Shown piece after piece: positions 1-13,438 of a stretch of 64,000 bases of DNA. The stretch is from the NCBI RefSeq assembly GCF_000208745.1, contig NC_030853.1, forward strand, positions 26,679,877-26,743,876, written 5' to 3'. The notes below the pieces were generated by a model. The model did not search any database, was not told the origin of the DNA, and saw nothing but the letters and a program-made list of their open reading frames with translations. This stretch comes from Theobroma cacao (lineage: Eukaryota > Streptophyta > Magnoliopsida > Malvales > Malvaceae). Positions within the stretch are counted from its first letter, which is position 1; every line of letters begins with the position of its first letter. The translations under genes and the position numbers were made by a program.

Positions 1-3
1 TAC

Positions 4-126
4 CTGCAGGAGAGATATGACATAAGTAATGTAGTTCCTAATAACACCTTGAGCAGTGATTCTGATTTCATTCTCATTGATAGGTTGTTCAGGCCTTGGC
101 TTCTCTATTCTTTGGTACCTGTCCAC
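4..126 (-). CDS. Alba-domain DNA/RNA-binding protein, first coding exon only (partial)
   Basis: This reads as 41 codons in one frame, VDRYQRIEKPRP near the start and ENEIRITAQGVIRNYITYV in the middle, ending LLQ at a GT donor on the minus strand. It matches the N-terminus of the longer plant Alba proteins, which start MDRYQ and end in an RGG tail. Those bind nucleic acids, including mRNA and R-loops, in nucleus and cytoplasm. The rest of the gene lies beyond the left edge. The codon where the family has its initiating ATG is GTG here, and I see no in-frame ATG upstream as far as about position 190. Either the start is completed by an upstream exon (an AG lies just before), or a non-AUG start is used, or the copy is defective. 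Family recognition is firm; the start is not resolved. Confidence 0.8.
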
Positions 127-237
127 CCTTTTAGGTAAATTATTGTGAAAGGCAGGGGCTTTATGGGTATTTAAGTGTTGTGTTAGGGGTTTGGGTAGCA
201 GGCAGGTTGAAGGAGGAAAAACAAAAAAAAAGAGTTA

Positions 238-246
238 AAACCCTAA
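238..246. promoter_or_regulatory. telo-box (AAACCCTAA)
   Basis: A nine-base match to the plant interstitial telomere motif lies about 110 bases upstream of the Alba coding exon. Telo-boxes are common in promoters and 5' leaders of plant translation and growth genes. Position fits a role for the Alba gene, but a single short match can occur by chance. Confidence 0.35.
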
Positions 247-1709
247 GAAAAAGGGGAAAAAAAGAGAGTAGTTTGGTCTGGAAATTCCAAAACAGAAGTG
301 GGAACAAAATTCTACCCTTTACATGTGGTCCTGGAGAAAACTAAACTAGTTTCTTTTTGACCCCATATTTATGACACGTGGCACGCCATAACTTTAAGTA
401 AATAACAAATAAAAAATCATTGACAACAAAAATGTCCACAAGAATTGTTAAAGCCCCCCCACAAAATAATTATTTCTTTCTACTACACTAAAATGTAAAA
501 TGCGGTGATTAATAAATAAACTATTACTAGTATTTATTTTTACTTGAGTAAGAGTTTTGTTTTTCAAATACTGATAAATTTCCAATTTTTTATAAAAAAA
601 TTAATAACAAAGTATATGGGTTCTAAAATTTAGCTAAGATATCTTTCTTGGATTTTTTTTTCCCACAAAACGTATTTATTCAATAAAAAAAATGAATAGC
701 ACCTTAAATAACTAAAATAATAATATGAATTGCACCTTAAAGAGACATGATGGGGTACTTTTTTTTGGGTCTGGTTTAGTCATTAAAATGGGATGAAAGA
801 TTCAGGTTTGAATAAATGAGCATTAAAAACAGCTTAGACTTTTAATCATGCCCCAACCCTACCAGTAATGACTCAAATCTAGACTAGCGTAAATGTCAAC
901 CACTTGCTTTGCCTCTCAGGTGAACCTTTTCAGGGATAGGACGGAGTTGCTTTGGATCTTGGCATTTTTGGACCAACCTTGATTAGTGTTTTTATTGTAT
1001 TATGAGTTATCATAACTTTATATTCACCACAATTTGATGCAAAGACAACACGTGTAGAAGTTAGGTAAGATGAGTAAGAGAGGAAACAGTTGTCTTATGC
1101 AGGTTCTTTTTATTATTATTTTCCATTAATGAAACATATGATGCATACATGTTTATATGGTAATTTTTAATTATATGTTATATTTAATTTTTTGATTTTA
1201 TAATTGAGATGATAAAAAAATGATGCTTGAGTAATTATCTAATTGAAATTTATCTTATCTACTGTATTTATATATGTAAAATCCTTTAGCTATTTATGAA
1301 AATATTATGTTTTTTGAGGTCAAACGACATAATTTTTAAATTAAAAGAAAAATCATACAGACTTGATTCAAGTGATCTGAGTTGGGAATAATAAAATAAA
1401 GTTTCAATAAATTACTACTCTAGATATTTACTAACATATATTGATATTTTGTATTTTTTTAGTTGTAACAATATTTTCTAAATAAAAAAATGTTAGCTGG
1501 TTTCCTCAAAAAATATTTAAGCAGTAAAGAAAAAATTAAAAAAAAAGAATTGCATTTTCATAATTGTGAGGTGATAAGCCGAACACTAAAAAGAACGAAA
1601 AACGATTTCCACAACAGACAGGCGGACAACCACCCGCGAGAAACCAACGGTTAATAAAAAATGTGTATAATAATATTTAAAAAAAAGCTTTCCTTGCACC
1701 ATCTTTTGC
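247..1709. other. divergent intergenic region between the Alba gene and ABC1K1
   Basis: AT-rich spacer between two divergently transcribed genes. It holds a G-box/ABRE-like CACGTG at 375-380 and long A/T runs. I see no coding sequence, RNA gene or clear mobile element. Confidence 0.5.
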
Positions 1710-1715
1710 CACGTG
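1710..1715. promoter_or_regulatory. G-box (CACGTG) upstream of ABC1K1
   Basis: A palindromic CACGTG sits about 175 bases before the ABC1K1 start codon, in a pyrimidine-rich stretch typical of plant 5' leaders. G-boxes bind bZIP and bHLH factors such as HY5 and PIFs, which would suit a light-acclimation gene. This is motif evidence only. Confidence 0.35.
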
Positions 1716-1888
1716 TTCCTCCAAGGGCCAGATTCTCCTCTGAGTCATTGTTTTGGAAGAGAACACGCGTTCAATGCACTTTTTCTTCTTTTCAACTCCA
1801 GTCTTCTGCTGCAGAGCTCTCTCTGAAAGTCTTCATTTTTTGAATTTTTTTTTCTCTAGAAAGAAGTTGTTTCTTCGTCGATTCCGCC

Positions 1889-4800
1889 ATGGACGTAGCA
1901 GCGCCGCGGCAGCTCGTCTACTGCGGAATCGACCCCGTCCGCTTCTCTGTCCCGCGCTCCAACAGAGTTTCTATTCGTACTCGAACAAGACGGGTTCTTG
2001 CCGTCGCAACTGAACCGAAGCCCGCTCGTAATGGGCCGTCCCAGCCCTCTCCTTCAAAAAACAACATCAACGGCTCCTCGCAGTCCCCATCATCTAAAAA
2101 ATCCGTAAACGGAGCTTCCACGGTAAAAAAAAGTTTAGGTTCATATTACTTAAAAGTATTTGTATTCGTTGAAATGAGATTGGTTCGATTAGGTGAACTT
2201 TTGTGTGGTTGCTGAGAAAGTGAAGGAAATTGAAAAGGAAAATTTAAGTTTAAGTATTCTTTTTATTATATTGTATTATTAAAAGTTTTATTTGATTCAA
2301 TCACAAGTTGCCACGTCATTCGAAATTAGTAATAAATAAAAATTTAATTTTTGTTGATGAGAAGCCATATCGAATATGAATTCCTATATGAATTGGTGTA
2401 TCTTTGTTGGTTAATGGTATAGTATTTGTTTACCTATTGCTTTGATGATAATTGAACTAGCAGAGAATGGGAGAAGTTTCACAGGAAATAAAAAGAGTGA
2501 GAGCGCAAATGGAAGAAAATGAACAATTGGCTATACTAATGAAAGGACTTCGTGGCCAAAATTTGCGGGATTCACAGTTTGCTGATGACAACATTCAGCT
2601 TCGGCTCGTTGAGGTAAAATGCAGTTTTTGTAGCATATATATGTTAAGTTTGACTTCTCTATTTTGATTCTCTTAATGTAATGGTTTTAGCACATAGGAC
2701 CACCCGTTTCATTTCTGAAAATTGGAATAGTTCCCGGGCTTTTGAAAATTTTAATGAACTTAAGGGCAGGTAAATTGATGCTTTAGCGGACAAATTTTTG
2801 GCACTTGTGGTTTCTAGCTAGTGTGCTATTTCTTTACTATACTATATTGTTGGCTGGTCATGAATCAATGATTTTCTGGTTACATAGGTTGATGAAAGCA
2901 GTGAGTTCTTACCTTTGGTATATGATCCGGCTAGCATCTCTGTATACTGGGGAAAACGGCCTCGTGCTGTTGCAACTCGAATTATACAATTACTATCTGT
3001 TGCTGGGGGTTTCCTCTCACGTCTGGCTTTGGATGTGATAAACAAGAAGGTCAAAGAGGTGAATACTTGATGCTCTGTCCCCTGCTTTTGAGATTTTGAT
3101 ATTTTGTTTTGATATATTGATATCCATCGTGGCATAAATTTTCTCAATGGTACTGTATCTCTTTGATGTTCATTCTTTGAAGAATTTGGGCTTCCTTTAA
3201 TGCGTGTGTGTAAAACATGAAACATGATTGTGCTAGTTTGACATCTTTTTGTTGTTCAAATTTGATTATCTGCCTTTTAATTTGATTGTATTTATTATCA
3301 GAATGAAGTTGCTAGAGCTATTGAATTAAGGGAAATCGTTACCTCTTTGGGCCCAGCATATATAAAACTTGGGCAAGCATTGAGCATTCGACCAGATATA
3401 CTTTCTCCTGTTGCAATGACTGAGCTGCAAAAGCTTTGTGATAAGGTAAAGTTATCACATAATAATTTCTTCATTCTTTCCTTTTTAAAGTTATTATATT
3501 CAATCAGATCTTTTCCTATGCCACAAAAGTTGTTCAAAATATATGACTTATCAGGAGTAAAGAAATTTAATTCTAACATGTCACTGTTTTAATAGAGATG
3601 GATGATGTGAGAAAAAGTCTGCAATTTTGATCTGATGCCTGTTTTTAGTTCTAATGTCAATGTGTTTTGGCCTGCCATATGAGCCTTAATTGTTGTCTTG
3701 TGATTGGGATAGTTGAGCTCCTCTCAAATAGCCCGTACCTCAGAAATACCTTAGGTAGATCACATGACTTGTTGTACCAGAATTGTCTATATTATTTGAT
3801 AGACTTCAAATGTGACAAGAAATTTATTTTAGTTTCTTTGAATGTTATATCAGTAGCAAAATGATAGGTTTTTGAAATTGGTTTTGATGGAGCAGGGCCT
3901 TCTTGATATGACTCTGCCAACTTTTCATCCTTTATTTTACAATTCACAAACTTAAGTTTGTTGGGGGAAATTTAAAAAAAAAAAAAAAAAGTTTGTTGGG
4001 GGAAAATTACTCCTAAATAATCATATGACAGGGAGTTTAACTTGAAAGGCTTTTTTTTTAACTTGAAAGGCTTTTTTCTCCAAACATGCTGCATATTCCA
4101 TAAGGTGGATATTACTAATCTTGTTAGCATTAATACATTTATTTATATTTTTTTCTTGGGAGGGGGAGGAGAGGGTTGTTAGTCTCTTTCTATAACCGAC
4201 TTTTCTTTGATGATATGTGAAGGTTCCTTCATTTCCAGATGACATAGCAATGGCTCTTATTAGAGAGGAACTTGGTCAGCCATGGCAAGAAGTCTACTCA
4301 GAACTTTCTTCTTCACCAATAGCTGCTGGTAATCTCAGCTTGAATATACGTTGCATATGACATACACACACATGCACATTTTTATTTACATTATGTAATA
4401 ATTTTAATAGCTTTTATCTGCCATTCCAACTATAAATATTTTAAAATGCGTATAATTGTTGTGGGACATCTGTGGCAGCATCTCTTGGACAGGTATATAA
4501 GGGACGCTTGAAAGAAAATGGAGATCTGGTGGCTGTCAAAGTGCAAAGGCCTTTTGTTCTTGAGACGGTGACTGTTGATTTGTTCATTATAAGGAACTTG
4601 GGTCTGGTTCTCCGGAAGTTTCCTCAGGTATATAATATAGCTGTTGCCAGTTCTCTTTTTGTCAAAACCTTTTCCTTCTTATAAAGGGGCACCTCTAGTA
4701 TTGATAGCCATATTAGTGATAATTTATCATGCTTTGCCTACTTGATTTCCCTTATCCATTCCAGATCTCTGTAGACGTGGTTGGATTGGTTGATGAATGG

Positions 4801-7800
4801 GCTGCTCGATTTTTTGAGGAGCTAGATTATGTTAAAGAGGGTGAAAATGGATCACTCTTTTCTGAAATGATGCGAAAGGACCTTCCACAGGTCAGTGGTA
4901 TTTTCTAAACTTGTATCTTTATTATGTCTGGAGCAGTAACTCCTGATTTTGGAGAACCCAGTCTGGTTATATCATTCTGGTTAAAAGAAGTTTTTTTTCA
5001 TGTTATTCTTTTTAATTAGTTTCTTAAGAATATCAAGAGAAATCAGTTTATGGTCAATTTTGTTTTTCAGGTTGTTATACCAAGGACCTACCACAAATAT
5101 ACATCAAGAAAGGTTCTTACTACAGAATGGATTGAAGGAGAGAAGCTATCACAAAGTACAGAAAGTGATGTTGGTGAACTGGTCAATGTTGGAGTGATAT
5201 GCTACCTAAAGCAGGTAATGTACTACATATATGCTCATCCTAGTTTATGTCTAATGGAGATGCACTACATATATTCTCATCCTAGTTTATGTCTAATGGA
5301 GACAGGTCAAGATTTTGTTCTCTTTTACATTTTTGAGGAATCTTCAATGTGAAACTTGACTTTCATGTAATCTTTTCTTGGGTGCATTTTGCTTTGGTAC
5401 TTGTCATGACTTTTTTGGTTAATTAGTACTGAAATGGGGTTAGTTGCCTTCAGCAGTTAAATATGTGATATTTCAACTTGTTGATGATAAGAAAGATGAT
5501 AGTGAAGGAGTTGGTGGCAGAAATTTCATAGTATCATGGTGGCAGTACTGTCAAAATATTTTGCAATTTAGGACTGTTATTTGCTTCTGCTTTATTTGAA
5601 AACCTTAAACATTTCCTTAGATATTTAATCCTATTTGTTCATTTGGTAACTTTTGGCAGTTAAATGATAGTTGTAAAATTTATTGCTTTCGATAGAGCTA
5701 GTCATATTGAGGATAGGGAAGGAATCCGCCATATATTTAAAAATGTTTTTATGGAAAGAGGAGGCTAAGTTTAAGTTTCTTTCTTTTTTCGTTTGAATAT
5801 TCAGGTGCCAATATCAAATGTTAAGGCCTTTTGTCTATATTTAATGAATGTTAATATGTGCATTGTTTGTGCACAAGTATCAGTCACTAGCACTAATAAT
5901 ATGTCTTCCTCTTCCTTATCGTGCTTACCAATTGTTTCTGGACATGCAATTGCAACCAACAGATGGTGTGAATATCCACCACCTAGGTCATGAGCAATTC
6001 CTTGTTTTAGATATTTTATTGTTCTACATCAGAAAAGCTCTGAATTTTATTATCTAATTTATGTGACTTATCCCATTTTGATTTCAGTTGCTTGATACTG
6101 GGTTTTTCCATGCTGACCCGCATCCTGGGAATTTGATCCGCACTCCTGATGGGAAGCTAGCCATACTTGACTTTGGTAATAATATATTCCTAAGCTTACA
6201 GTGCAAAAGATCTTCTTTCAACATGGTTAACGGCATTGTGTAGTTTGAGTTACTTCTTTGTGAATTTAGACCTGTGTCCTTAATTATGGTTAATGCAGCT
6301 GTTTTGAGCTGTTGTTCCACCCCCCCCCCCCCACGTTATAAAAGATTACCTAGATTAATGATGAAGTCTTTTTCTTTCCCTTCTGTATCTTCTTGTACCA
6401 GTTGACTCAGAAATGGTGTCCTTAACCTAATAGAGAACAGCAGCTAGCTGTTCTTCAATACAAGCTTGAGTCCTCAACAGTGCTTGCTTTCAGAATTACC
6501 GCTTAAAGTTTAAAGCCAAAAAAAAAAAGAGTATCATGGTGGCTTTTGAGCACAAACTTATCTTTTTTAGGCCATTCATCAGATCTATTGCCTAATTCTA
6601 CATTTCATTAGTTCAAATGGAAACTGATTTTCATAGATGAGAATGTTTGAATTTGTGCTCAGTGTTGGGTTCCTTCTGTTTTAGATGCAATATATATGAG
6701 TTGCCAAGAAAAACTCATCTGAGGACAGAAAGAAAACTTATGTGCTTCCTGACTGATTGTGGCAATCCAAACCACAACAATAGTATTGAAATCTCTTAAT
6801 TAAGCTTTAACCCAAGTGCCTTTATGTGGACTTTTGGATTTTAGAAGTCATACAGGTCTGTTTGTGGAGCACAACAGAAGCATGTTTCTTTTAAGTATAG
6901 GAGACATTGCCTGATTCAGCTATAAAATAATTGCTGCTTGTACATAACAGTAAGTTAAACCAGCATTTCTTTCCAATGAGCAACTGTAAGTATAGCCATT
7001 ATTTCCGATGATCTATTTAAGCAATAAAATATGATTGATTTTCTGTGCAACTTATCAGGGTTAGGACTTCGGATTCAGCAAGCTGTAGAAAATTCATTTA
7101 GCGAACCTCCAACGTAATTGGGTTGGGTTGAGCTGATTTGAGTGATTTTGATATATGGTTGTCTTTCAACAATGGTTTAGTAGTTCTCTTCCTATACAAT
7201 TGACATCATGCTGGTCATGCATATAAATGCTAAATTTTACTATGAGAATACTGTCTTTTATTCATCAGCTTTATTTTATAGATTGTAAAGTTTGCTTATG
7301 CTGTAACAGGTCTTGTCACAAAATTAACTGATGATCAGAAGTATGGAATGATTGAGGCGATTGCTCATCTTATTCACAGGGACTATGCAGAAATAGTTAA
7401 AGATTTTGTTAAACTCGATTTTATTCCCCAAGGGGTTAATTTGGAACCCATCCTGCCTGTTCTGGCAAAGGTTTTTGATCAGGCACTTGAGGGTGGGGGT
7501 GCAAAAAACATTAATTTTCAGGAGCTGGCAGCGGATTTGGCACAGATAACATTTGATTATCCATTTAGGATACCTCCTTATTTTGCTCTTATAATTAGGG
7601 CAATAGGGGTGTTGGAAGGAATAGCTTTAGTGGGGAATCCCGATTTTGCTATTGTGGATGAGGCCTATCCATATATTGCTCAGGTATGAATATGCTGTTG
7701 TTGCAGATGTATCTTGAAATGAATTTGATTTGTCATTGTAATGATGACATGAAATATTGCACTGGCCATTTTGTTTTGAATTTTCTGATGACTAATTAGC

Positions 7801-10800
7801 CAATTGCCTGATTAATTAGTTTTATATTTGGTATATGAATGAGGGTCTAAAAATGCTTCTAGGATGACAATGTTTATATATATATTTATATATTAGGTCA
7901 ATGTCAATTGTCTTAAGGACTATTATTGAGTTTCATGCCTCCTGGTGACAGTTTCAAGCCAAAAGGGTATTTGGTCCTCTGGTTGAAATTTTGAAGCATT
8001 GAACATTTACCTTTTTGTTTGACAAATAAGAAAAAGAAGAATGAAGAAGACATTTGAAGTCACTCTGTGTTTCTGCAAAAATTTAAATTTATTACTTGAA
8101 ATCATTTCGTTGGTTTCTGATAGACCAGTTGTTGTATGCTTACTGTCAATGCCAATACGTAACTTATATAGAAAATGTAGTCAGATTACACTTTGAAACT
8201 CGTCTTGAATTGTCGTAAATTATTTCAAAAAGAACAAAAGAATTGTCTAAATTATTAGTATTTTTTGAAAACCTTGGTTTGACAACATACAGAAACAACA
8301 TAATTTTCTATGCCATTAAGCTGATGGTAAGAAAAGGAAAAAGTGGAGGCCAAAAATGACAGGTGAGGAGGTGTTGAAAAGATTTGGTATCCAGGGACTT
8401 TTGGGGACTTTGTTTTAGATAGGCTGGAATGATGTAAAAGAATTCACATGACTAATCCAAAAACCAAAGTATTTAGATAGGATTGAAGCTTTCTTGAGTT
8501 GAGCAAGATGGAAGAGTGTTTTGCTCATGGTGTTGTGAAAACCAATTAACATCTTATGACTACATTTCTGAATTGTGAGCCATCTGTTTTTGAGAATAGT
8601 TTGTGATCATAACATTATTTTAAAATTCATTGTGTGACTGCAAAGATTCTTGCTATTGCTGTTGTGCTTTCTCTTAATAAATGGTCAACATTTTCCAGAA
8701 TATAAGTTTATCATGTCATTATGTTCCTTCCATTGTTCAGAGGCTCCTCACAGATGAATCCCCACGGTTGAGGAATGCTTTGCGTTACACAATATATGGG
8801 AAATCTGGTGTTTTTGATGCTGACAGGTTCATTGATGTCATGCAAGCCTTTGAGAATTTCATTACTGCAGCAAAAAGTGGAGGTGGAGAGAATTTGAAAG
8901 GGGATATGGCTGAACTAGGCCTTCTACAAAATCAAGCAGCTATTGCATTCCCTAGATTTCTACCAAGCGAATCTCAGTCAAATCAGCCTATTCAAACAAG
9001 AGCAGCCTTAGCATTTCTGCTGTCTGAGAAGGGAAACTTTTTCCGAGAATTTCTTCTGGATGAGGTATTTTTAAATCTTATATTCAAAAGAAAAAAAATG
9101 TTATCTGCTGGCTAAAAATAGTGCCTCTATTCCCTATTGAAGGCACTACATTTGATATTAGTTCAATCATATCAAAATAAGGACCTCTTAGAGCCAGTCT
9201 TTGGCCAGAAGGTGACAAAATATGCTGCAATGCAACCCATTCTTCTTTGGCTTTCCTTTCTATCTAAAAACCTCAAAATTTTCCATCATAATTCTTTTTC
9301 CCAAATGATTTTATACCTCCAAAAGGTTTCCATTGGGATTTTTGCTGAGTCATATATATGCTTAGAGATAGTGCAGGAAAAAATTTCCCCTCCTCCAGTA
9401 AACCTTAAGAAGTGCCGGAATTAATTTTCCTCAGTTCAAATAGAAAATGGTACTATTTCTGGCTACAGCTGTTTACTCTATAATAAGAAATTGTACTTTC
9501 GAATATTTGAGCCCTTGACCCTTTGAAATCTTTTGCGCACCGCAATACGGAGGCACATGTATAAATGGTGTTTTCAATGTATTTAGTAAAAGAATGGAAT
9601 AGACTTTTTCATACAGTTGAAGTTGCCTCAAAGGTATTATTTATTCTAATTTGAACAAGGCTTGTTTTGCCCCTCAATCATCTATGCAAAATGTCAACCC
9701 TGCCTCCTTTTGTGGTACAATCTTTTTCCTCAATGCATTGGATCACATCAACTCCTAGATCATTCAACTCATTTCAAAACAAATTCTTCTTGCTTGCAAA
9801 CTTATAGGTCTCCAAGATTTATTGTTCTTCAAGGATCTAAAAACAGCATATGATCATAAGAAGGATAATCTTGGGGTAGAATATTTGACCTATTGAAAAA
9901 AGATTATAGTTTCCGCAGTTTTTTATCCTTCTTTCATGTATAGTTAGTAATTGATCAAGTTTACAATGATTTTAATGGCCATTATACTGTGTCTTCACAG
10001 TCTATTCTTTTCATCATTGCATTAGTTTGATCTATTACAACTTACATTCTTAAAATCGTGTGGAAATAATAGAACAAGTATTATTGCGTGCTACTTATTT
10101 TCTTTTAACTAGTTGCAAGTTTGCTTGTGTTCTTACGTAGCCTCTCCTTCTTCTTTCTCTTTTGGTGTGTGGTTATATAATTGCTTCACCTTTTCACTGC
10201 CCATGCCGGTTCTGTATTTGTTTTTGTACGATTTAGTTATTATGTTTGCTCTTTTGACAATACTGCTCAATTTGAACAAAACTTGCACCCTCCTTTTTGG
10301 TGTGAGGTTGGTTAGAAGGATGCTCAAATATCAAACTAATGTTTCTGGCGTGCTAAGCAGATTGTGAAGGGCATTGATGCGCTTACCAGGGAACAGTTAG
10401 TTCAACTAATGTCTGTGTTGGGAGTCAGAAATGCTGCCCCTGTGTTTAGCATGGTTCCTACAGTTGGACCATTCAAGCCAGCAGGACTATTGCCTTCAAT
10501 GACTGAGGAGGACAAAATTATATTGAATAATGTTCAAAAAATTGTTGAGTTCTTAACAGCAGGAAGTTCAATATCAGCGACATCAAATCAGGTACTCCAA
10601 AGTTCGCTCTTTTAATTAAAATTTAACTATTTTTGGAACTTCTCTCCTTCTGAATTAGAGATAGTAGTCTTCATGTCTCATTAACTGCTTTTATTCTGTT
10701 GGCATTAACAGGGTGTAAATGTTGCTCAGGCTGTCCAAGAGTTGCTTCCATTGTTACCAGGCATATCAGCCAGGGTGCTTCCTGAGGTGATTAGCAGGTT

Positions 10801-10846
10801 ATCATCTCGGGTATTAGCACGCCTAATTCGCGATACATTTTTGTAA
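1889..10846 (+). CDS. ABC1K1: ABC1-family atypical kinase, chloroplast plastoglobule type (ABC1K1/PGR6/ACDO1-like)
   Basis: Thirteen exons give 791 residues: 1889-2122, 2464-2613, 2888-3058, 3302-3445, 4223-4328, 4479-4627, 4765-4890, 5071-5214, 6088-6175, 7310-7683, 8741-9064, 10361-10591, 10712-10846. Reading phase closes at every junction. Residues 1-78 are basic and rich in Ser and Asn, as in a plastid transit peptide. ABC1 hallmarks are present: the KxGQ helix (YIKLGQ, Lys207), the AAAS motif replacing the glycine loop (267-270), VAVK Lys289, HADPHPGN (416-423) and DFG (436-438). From memory, the whole chain, including the VRDTFL-like end, looks closest to Arabidopsis ABC1K1 (PGR6, ACDO1), a plastoglobule protein that affects plastoquinone and tocopherol metabolism and high-light acclimation. 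The ABC1 family call is near certain; the K1 assignment rests on recall and needs a tree. Confidence 0.9.
5223..5302. repeat. two-copy tandem repeat, 42-base period, in an ABC1K1 intron
   Basis: The unit beginning CTACATATATGCTCATCC is repeated immediately with only one or two differences. It starts nine bases into the intron after the eighth coding exon, just past the donor, so it leaves the splice site intact. Confidence 0.85.
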
Positions 10847-13438
10847 TCACCTTTGAGATAGTCCAACTTCTTTCCTCAATTGTGTATATGTTTGTATAGG
10901 ATTATATTATATAAAATGTAATATAATTACATGCCTCTGCATTTCTTACTGCTCGATGTCGATTCACAACAGATTTACCCCAACTTCGTGCATCGGTTCT
11001 ATGGAACGCTGGTCTTCATAAAGGTAATAAATATCAAATGAGATCCTATTTCCAGTTTTCAGGCCGTTGCCATGTAGGAGAGTCCTTTCTTTGTTGCAAT
11101 ATTTGGTTTGACTCTTAGTCAAGCTCAAGAACAACAAACCAACGGAAGAGAAGGTTTCGGGTTTCACTTTCAATGGCAGTTCATCTTGAGGCAGGAACCT
11201 GTTTCACCCTCAATTTGGGTCAATTCGGAAATGGTTTTGATGACAATGATGCATATTATTTATGGACAATGCTACCTGCCAAAATTATTATTATTATAAT
11301 GTAAAAAAGTAAAAACCTTATTAAATAAGGAAAGGAATATTGAGACGGAGGAAGCATTTGTTATTATTATTATTATTATTATAATTATAGGTGTTTAATG
11401 TCCAGAATTGAAGCCAAAAGCCATTCACTTATCTTAAGGAATACAGGAAAAGTGAAATACCAACATTAAATGCCTGACATCAGATATCATATTCATGAGA
11501 TGCCCCTCCACCATGTGAAACACCAAGGCGGAATAATATCCTAGTGATTTGGTTCATTTTCAAAGGGAACTTGGTGTGGACGGATGAGACAATATTTTTC
11601 TCAAACCATATTTACACTTAAAAGCTTACAAAATAGAATCTCTTAAGTTCTTTCAATTATAAAAAAAATTAATTAATTAATATACTTTTAGAACAAAATG
11701 AAAATTCTTTATTTTATAAATTACTATTAATATTCTTTAAATAATACTAATTATTTTAATCGATAAAATATATATAACCTTTTTTTAAAAAAATCATAAG
11801 ATAGAGGAATTCTCTTGACAAGAACATCTTCAACATGTGTATAACTTATCTATTATCATCTTGTATATATAACTGTAAAATAAAAAAAAAAACAATCATC
11901 ACTAATTACTAATAAGAATTGAAATTATTAATTTTTGCAATGAATCTAGCTTCAATATCTAATACAGGGAAATGTGCAAACTTAGACAGGATCTACACCT
12001 ATATTCGACGGTGATGTCACTGCAGGTACCACAAGCTATATAGCTATAGGCCTATAGCTTTACCAGTGATGGGAACCAAGTCCACATCGAAGTTTCTTAA
12101 TAGATGCGTTTGGCATCAATTTCCTTCCCCCCTACCAAAATTCCAAAGTCTATCATTACCATTTTCAACTGGAACAAAATTTTGGCTTTAATTTATAAGC
12201 CATTTAGCCGCAGGGGATCTTGCATGAGGCAGGGGTATGTCTTATCACACTAACCTTTGATCTGGTTCGTTTGGCATCACCACTTTCCGCCTCAGCACAG
12301 CTTCCTGGAATTCTTACACAAGATACCCCATAGCGCTTTTAAATATTATGGGAATATTGTTGAGGAAAAACGAAAAGAAATTCTTGTTGGTGAAGCTCTT
12401 TGTTTTTGTTCCAGATCCTCGCAGCCATGCATCTCAAATGCAGCCTGATTTCAATACATCACCCTTGTTTGTGGCCAACCTTGCTTGTCATCTCATTTTC
12501 TCGAATGACAGCAGCCAACCAAGATAATAGCAGTGCTGAGTAAAATCACCATGCATGGTTGAAACCGTAACAAATTGATTGATGTCGGTTTCAGGTTCAA
12601 CATAAGCATTAACCAAGTACTTGAACTGGACTGTTCTAGACAAATTTGGGAGGATGAAACCAAATTACCAACACAAAGACCCACATCAATTTTATGAATA
12701 ATCAGTGGTAAAACGGTTGACTTGAATAAATTGGTAGATCATATATACATATACATCCTTTATTTCGATTCTTTTGTGCACATGAAAATACAAAAACAAA
12801 AACACTACTTGTGATCAGCTTACAAAGTTGGGTTTTCTTTTTGATTCTCTTTTTGGCTAATTAAGTCTTAGGAAGCTTGGTTAATTCTATGGAACTTATA
12901 CCAATACCATGCACTGTTTCAAGTCCTAGTTAGGGAGATGTATGTATTTTTGTAAAAAGCCGGTTTTTTCCATGAATGTGTGTTTTAGTTCCTTTCCCAT
13001 TAGAAAATGAATGAAAGCGAGTTGTTCTATTTGCCCAGGTCCATTGGTGTCGCAAATAGTATCTAGTTGTGGAGTCTACTTGATCTCTTTCCTTCTCTCA
13101 TGCACATTTCATGGCTAATTGCGTCAGAATCTTGCAAATGGTGGTTATAGTATTACGTGTGTTCTTTTCCTTCTGTCATATACATATTACACTCACTTCT
13201 TTTAACTTTTTTTATTTTTGGTTATGGCTAAGGCAGTATCTTCACTTACAGTGAGATTCTCTCAAACTTTAGTTAGTGGAATGCATGTCAAATTTCCTTC
13301 AGCTATAAATGGAGCTACTCTTTGGCTTCTTTGGTAAAAGGTCATTAATCAAGTATCTCCTCAAGTTTAGGGTGATCGACACTTTCCATTTGATTCTATT
13401 AGCCCCAGCGGGCTTTGTGTGGAAGTTTAGAACCAAGT
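10847..13438. other. intergenic region between ABC1K1 and the AVT1-type transporter
   Basis: The first few hundred bases are the ABC1K1 3' UTR. The rest is AT-rich. It contains a short (TTA)n microsatellite near 11361-11383 and a perfect 18-base palindrome at 12042-12059. The last few hundred bases must hold the promoter and 5' leader of the downstream transporter. I found no supported coding sequence. Confidence 0.5.
11361..11383. repeat. (TTA)n microsatellite
   Basis: About seven to eight uninterrupted TTA units, followed by a slightly degenerate continuation. It lies downstream of ABC1K1 and is probably polymorphic. Confidence 0.8.
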
